Of a stretch of 64,000 bases of DNA, positions 63,358 to 64,000 are shown one piece after another. The number at the start of each line of letters is the position of its first letter. Position 1 is the first letter of the stretch. Below the pieces are notes generated by a model that was given only the letters and a program-made list of their open reading frames with translations, did not search any database and was not told where the DNA came from. The position numbers and the translations under genes were made by a program. Where the stretch lies: the NCBI RefSeq assembly GCF_009727055.1, contig NC_052357.1, forward strand, positions 17,405,268-17,469,267, read 5' to 3'. The stretch is from Benincasa hispida. Taxonomy: Eukaryota; Streptophyta; Magnoliopsida; Cucurbitales; Cucurbitaceae.

Positions 63358-64000
63358 GGCTTATATCGATAATAAAGAAGTAAAACTCGTTAGAGAAGAT
63401 GATATAACTTTGAATTATATAAAACATGTTAATTAATTATATACAAACTATTATCCATTCAAATTCAGTATAGAAATTAAACAATGAACCTAATAGATTT
63501 AATATGAATCCCATTCATATTAATTCAAAAATTTTTATTGCTACGATACTCTAGTGAGTTAGAATAAAAGCTACCGTAGGGCAGTCAATTACTCCTTCAC
63601 TGAATTGAGACATTCTCAACCAAATATTAAACCAGAATAACCCTTATTCCTATAATATTTAGTTATCATATTTGGTCAAGACATCTGCTTAACAATTTCT
63701 TATAATTGTAACCCTTCATTTTAGATTCTAGAGTTCTGCTTCAAATGAGCTAACCATAGGGAAAAATCGATTGGACAAAAATTAAAGCAATCCTATCAAT
63801 TTCTAGAGTTTGAGTAAAATTTCATGCAAACACCATCCATAGGGGGACACAAGCAAAGGTGTCTCAAGGCCAAGCATGAAAGTTTACTACAAACCAAAGA
63901 AGGAGATGAAGGGAATCGAATTCCTGCGGAAGTATGAGATTGCCTTAGATTTTGTTTTTTAGTTTTTAAGGAAACAAAAATAGTAAAGAAAAGAGAAATA
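63358..64000 (-). mobile_element. Fragment of a second copia leader, cut by the window end
   Basis: From about 63540 onward the text aligns with 57990-58500: TGAATTGAGACATTCTCAACCA against GGATGAGACATTCTCAACCA, ATAATTGTAACCCTTCATTT against GTAATTGTAACCCCTCG, and CACCATCCATAGGGGGACAC against CACCATCCGTTGGGGGGACAC. Orientation is the same. The first 180 bases are AT-rich spacer. The element continues past the window. Confidence 0.6.

Overview
The window is plant nuclear DNA: AT-rich, with introns that have GT/AG borders, plant-specific gene families, and dense nested LTR retrotransposons, CACTA elements and MITEs. It is a eudicot. Several repeat motifs (the TGTTGGGGTTGATGCCC LTR start, ACGATCGTTTAG arrays, GATAGC palindrome arrays) resemble repeats I associate with Cucurbitaceae, so a cucurbit is my best guess, but this rests on memory, not on a search.

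Only three intact protein-coding genes are supported. (1) At about 9.2-9.7 kb (+) lies an intronless gene for a NIMIN-type NPR1-interacting protein, with acidic, FF, EDF and C-terminal LDLNL (EAR) motifs. A pair of TGACG/CGTCA (as-1-like) motifs sits upstream, which fits salicylate/TGA-factor control. (2) At 21.1-24.5 kb (+) lies GLB1, the plastid PII nitrogen-regulatory protein, in eight coding exons. All splice phases close and give 201 residues. (3) At 33.8-36.9 kb (+) lies an ARF1-class ADP-ribosylation factor of 181 residues, with a leader intron in the 5' UTR and six coding exons, the last carrying only Ala plus stop. A fourth, decayed gene at 17.0-18.8 kb (+) is a plant-mobile-domain (MAIN-like) pseudogene that keeps its exon/intron layout.

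The rest is transposable-element DNA. 0-2.4 kb is a minus-strand Ty1/copia gag-pol remnant. Three alignable copies of a non-autonomous TIR element with an internal GC-richer minisatellite lie at 4.07-5.74, 11.62-12.73 (inverted) and 55.28-63.36 kb; the last is split by a copia retrotransposon. 10.1-11.1 kb holds two fold-back repeats, 14.6-15.1 kb a pyrimidine tract, and 15.2-16.25 kb an array of GATAGC-type palindromes bracketed by direct repeats. 20.54-20.82 and 25.00-25.89 kb are MITEs with TAA target duplications. 26.0-32.65 kb is a CACTA element carrying an alpha-tubulin exon fragment and LTR debris. 38.6-43.5 kb is the 3' end of a Tat/Athila-like gypsy element whose LTR is split by a 2.19-kb solo LTR with a GGAGC duplication. 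43.5-48 kb is a copia LTR plus degenerate interior. 48.1-54.4 kb is a rearranged gypsy element with a gag remnant, nested LTR and inverted blocks. The window ends in a further copia leader fragment.

The three genes have no evident shared pathway. The notable biology is transposon structure (gene capture, nested insertion, composite repeats) plus the NIMIN promoter. I found no convincing new molecular system. The best candidates for something undescribed are the minisatellite-bearing TIR family, the palindrome array and the captured tubulin exon.
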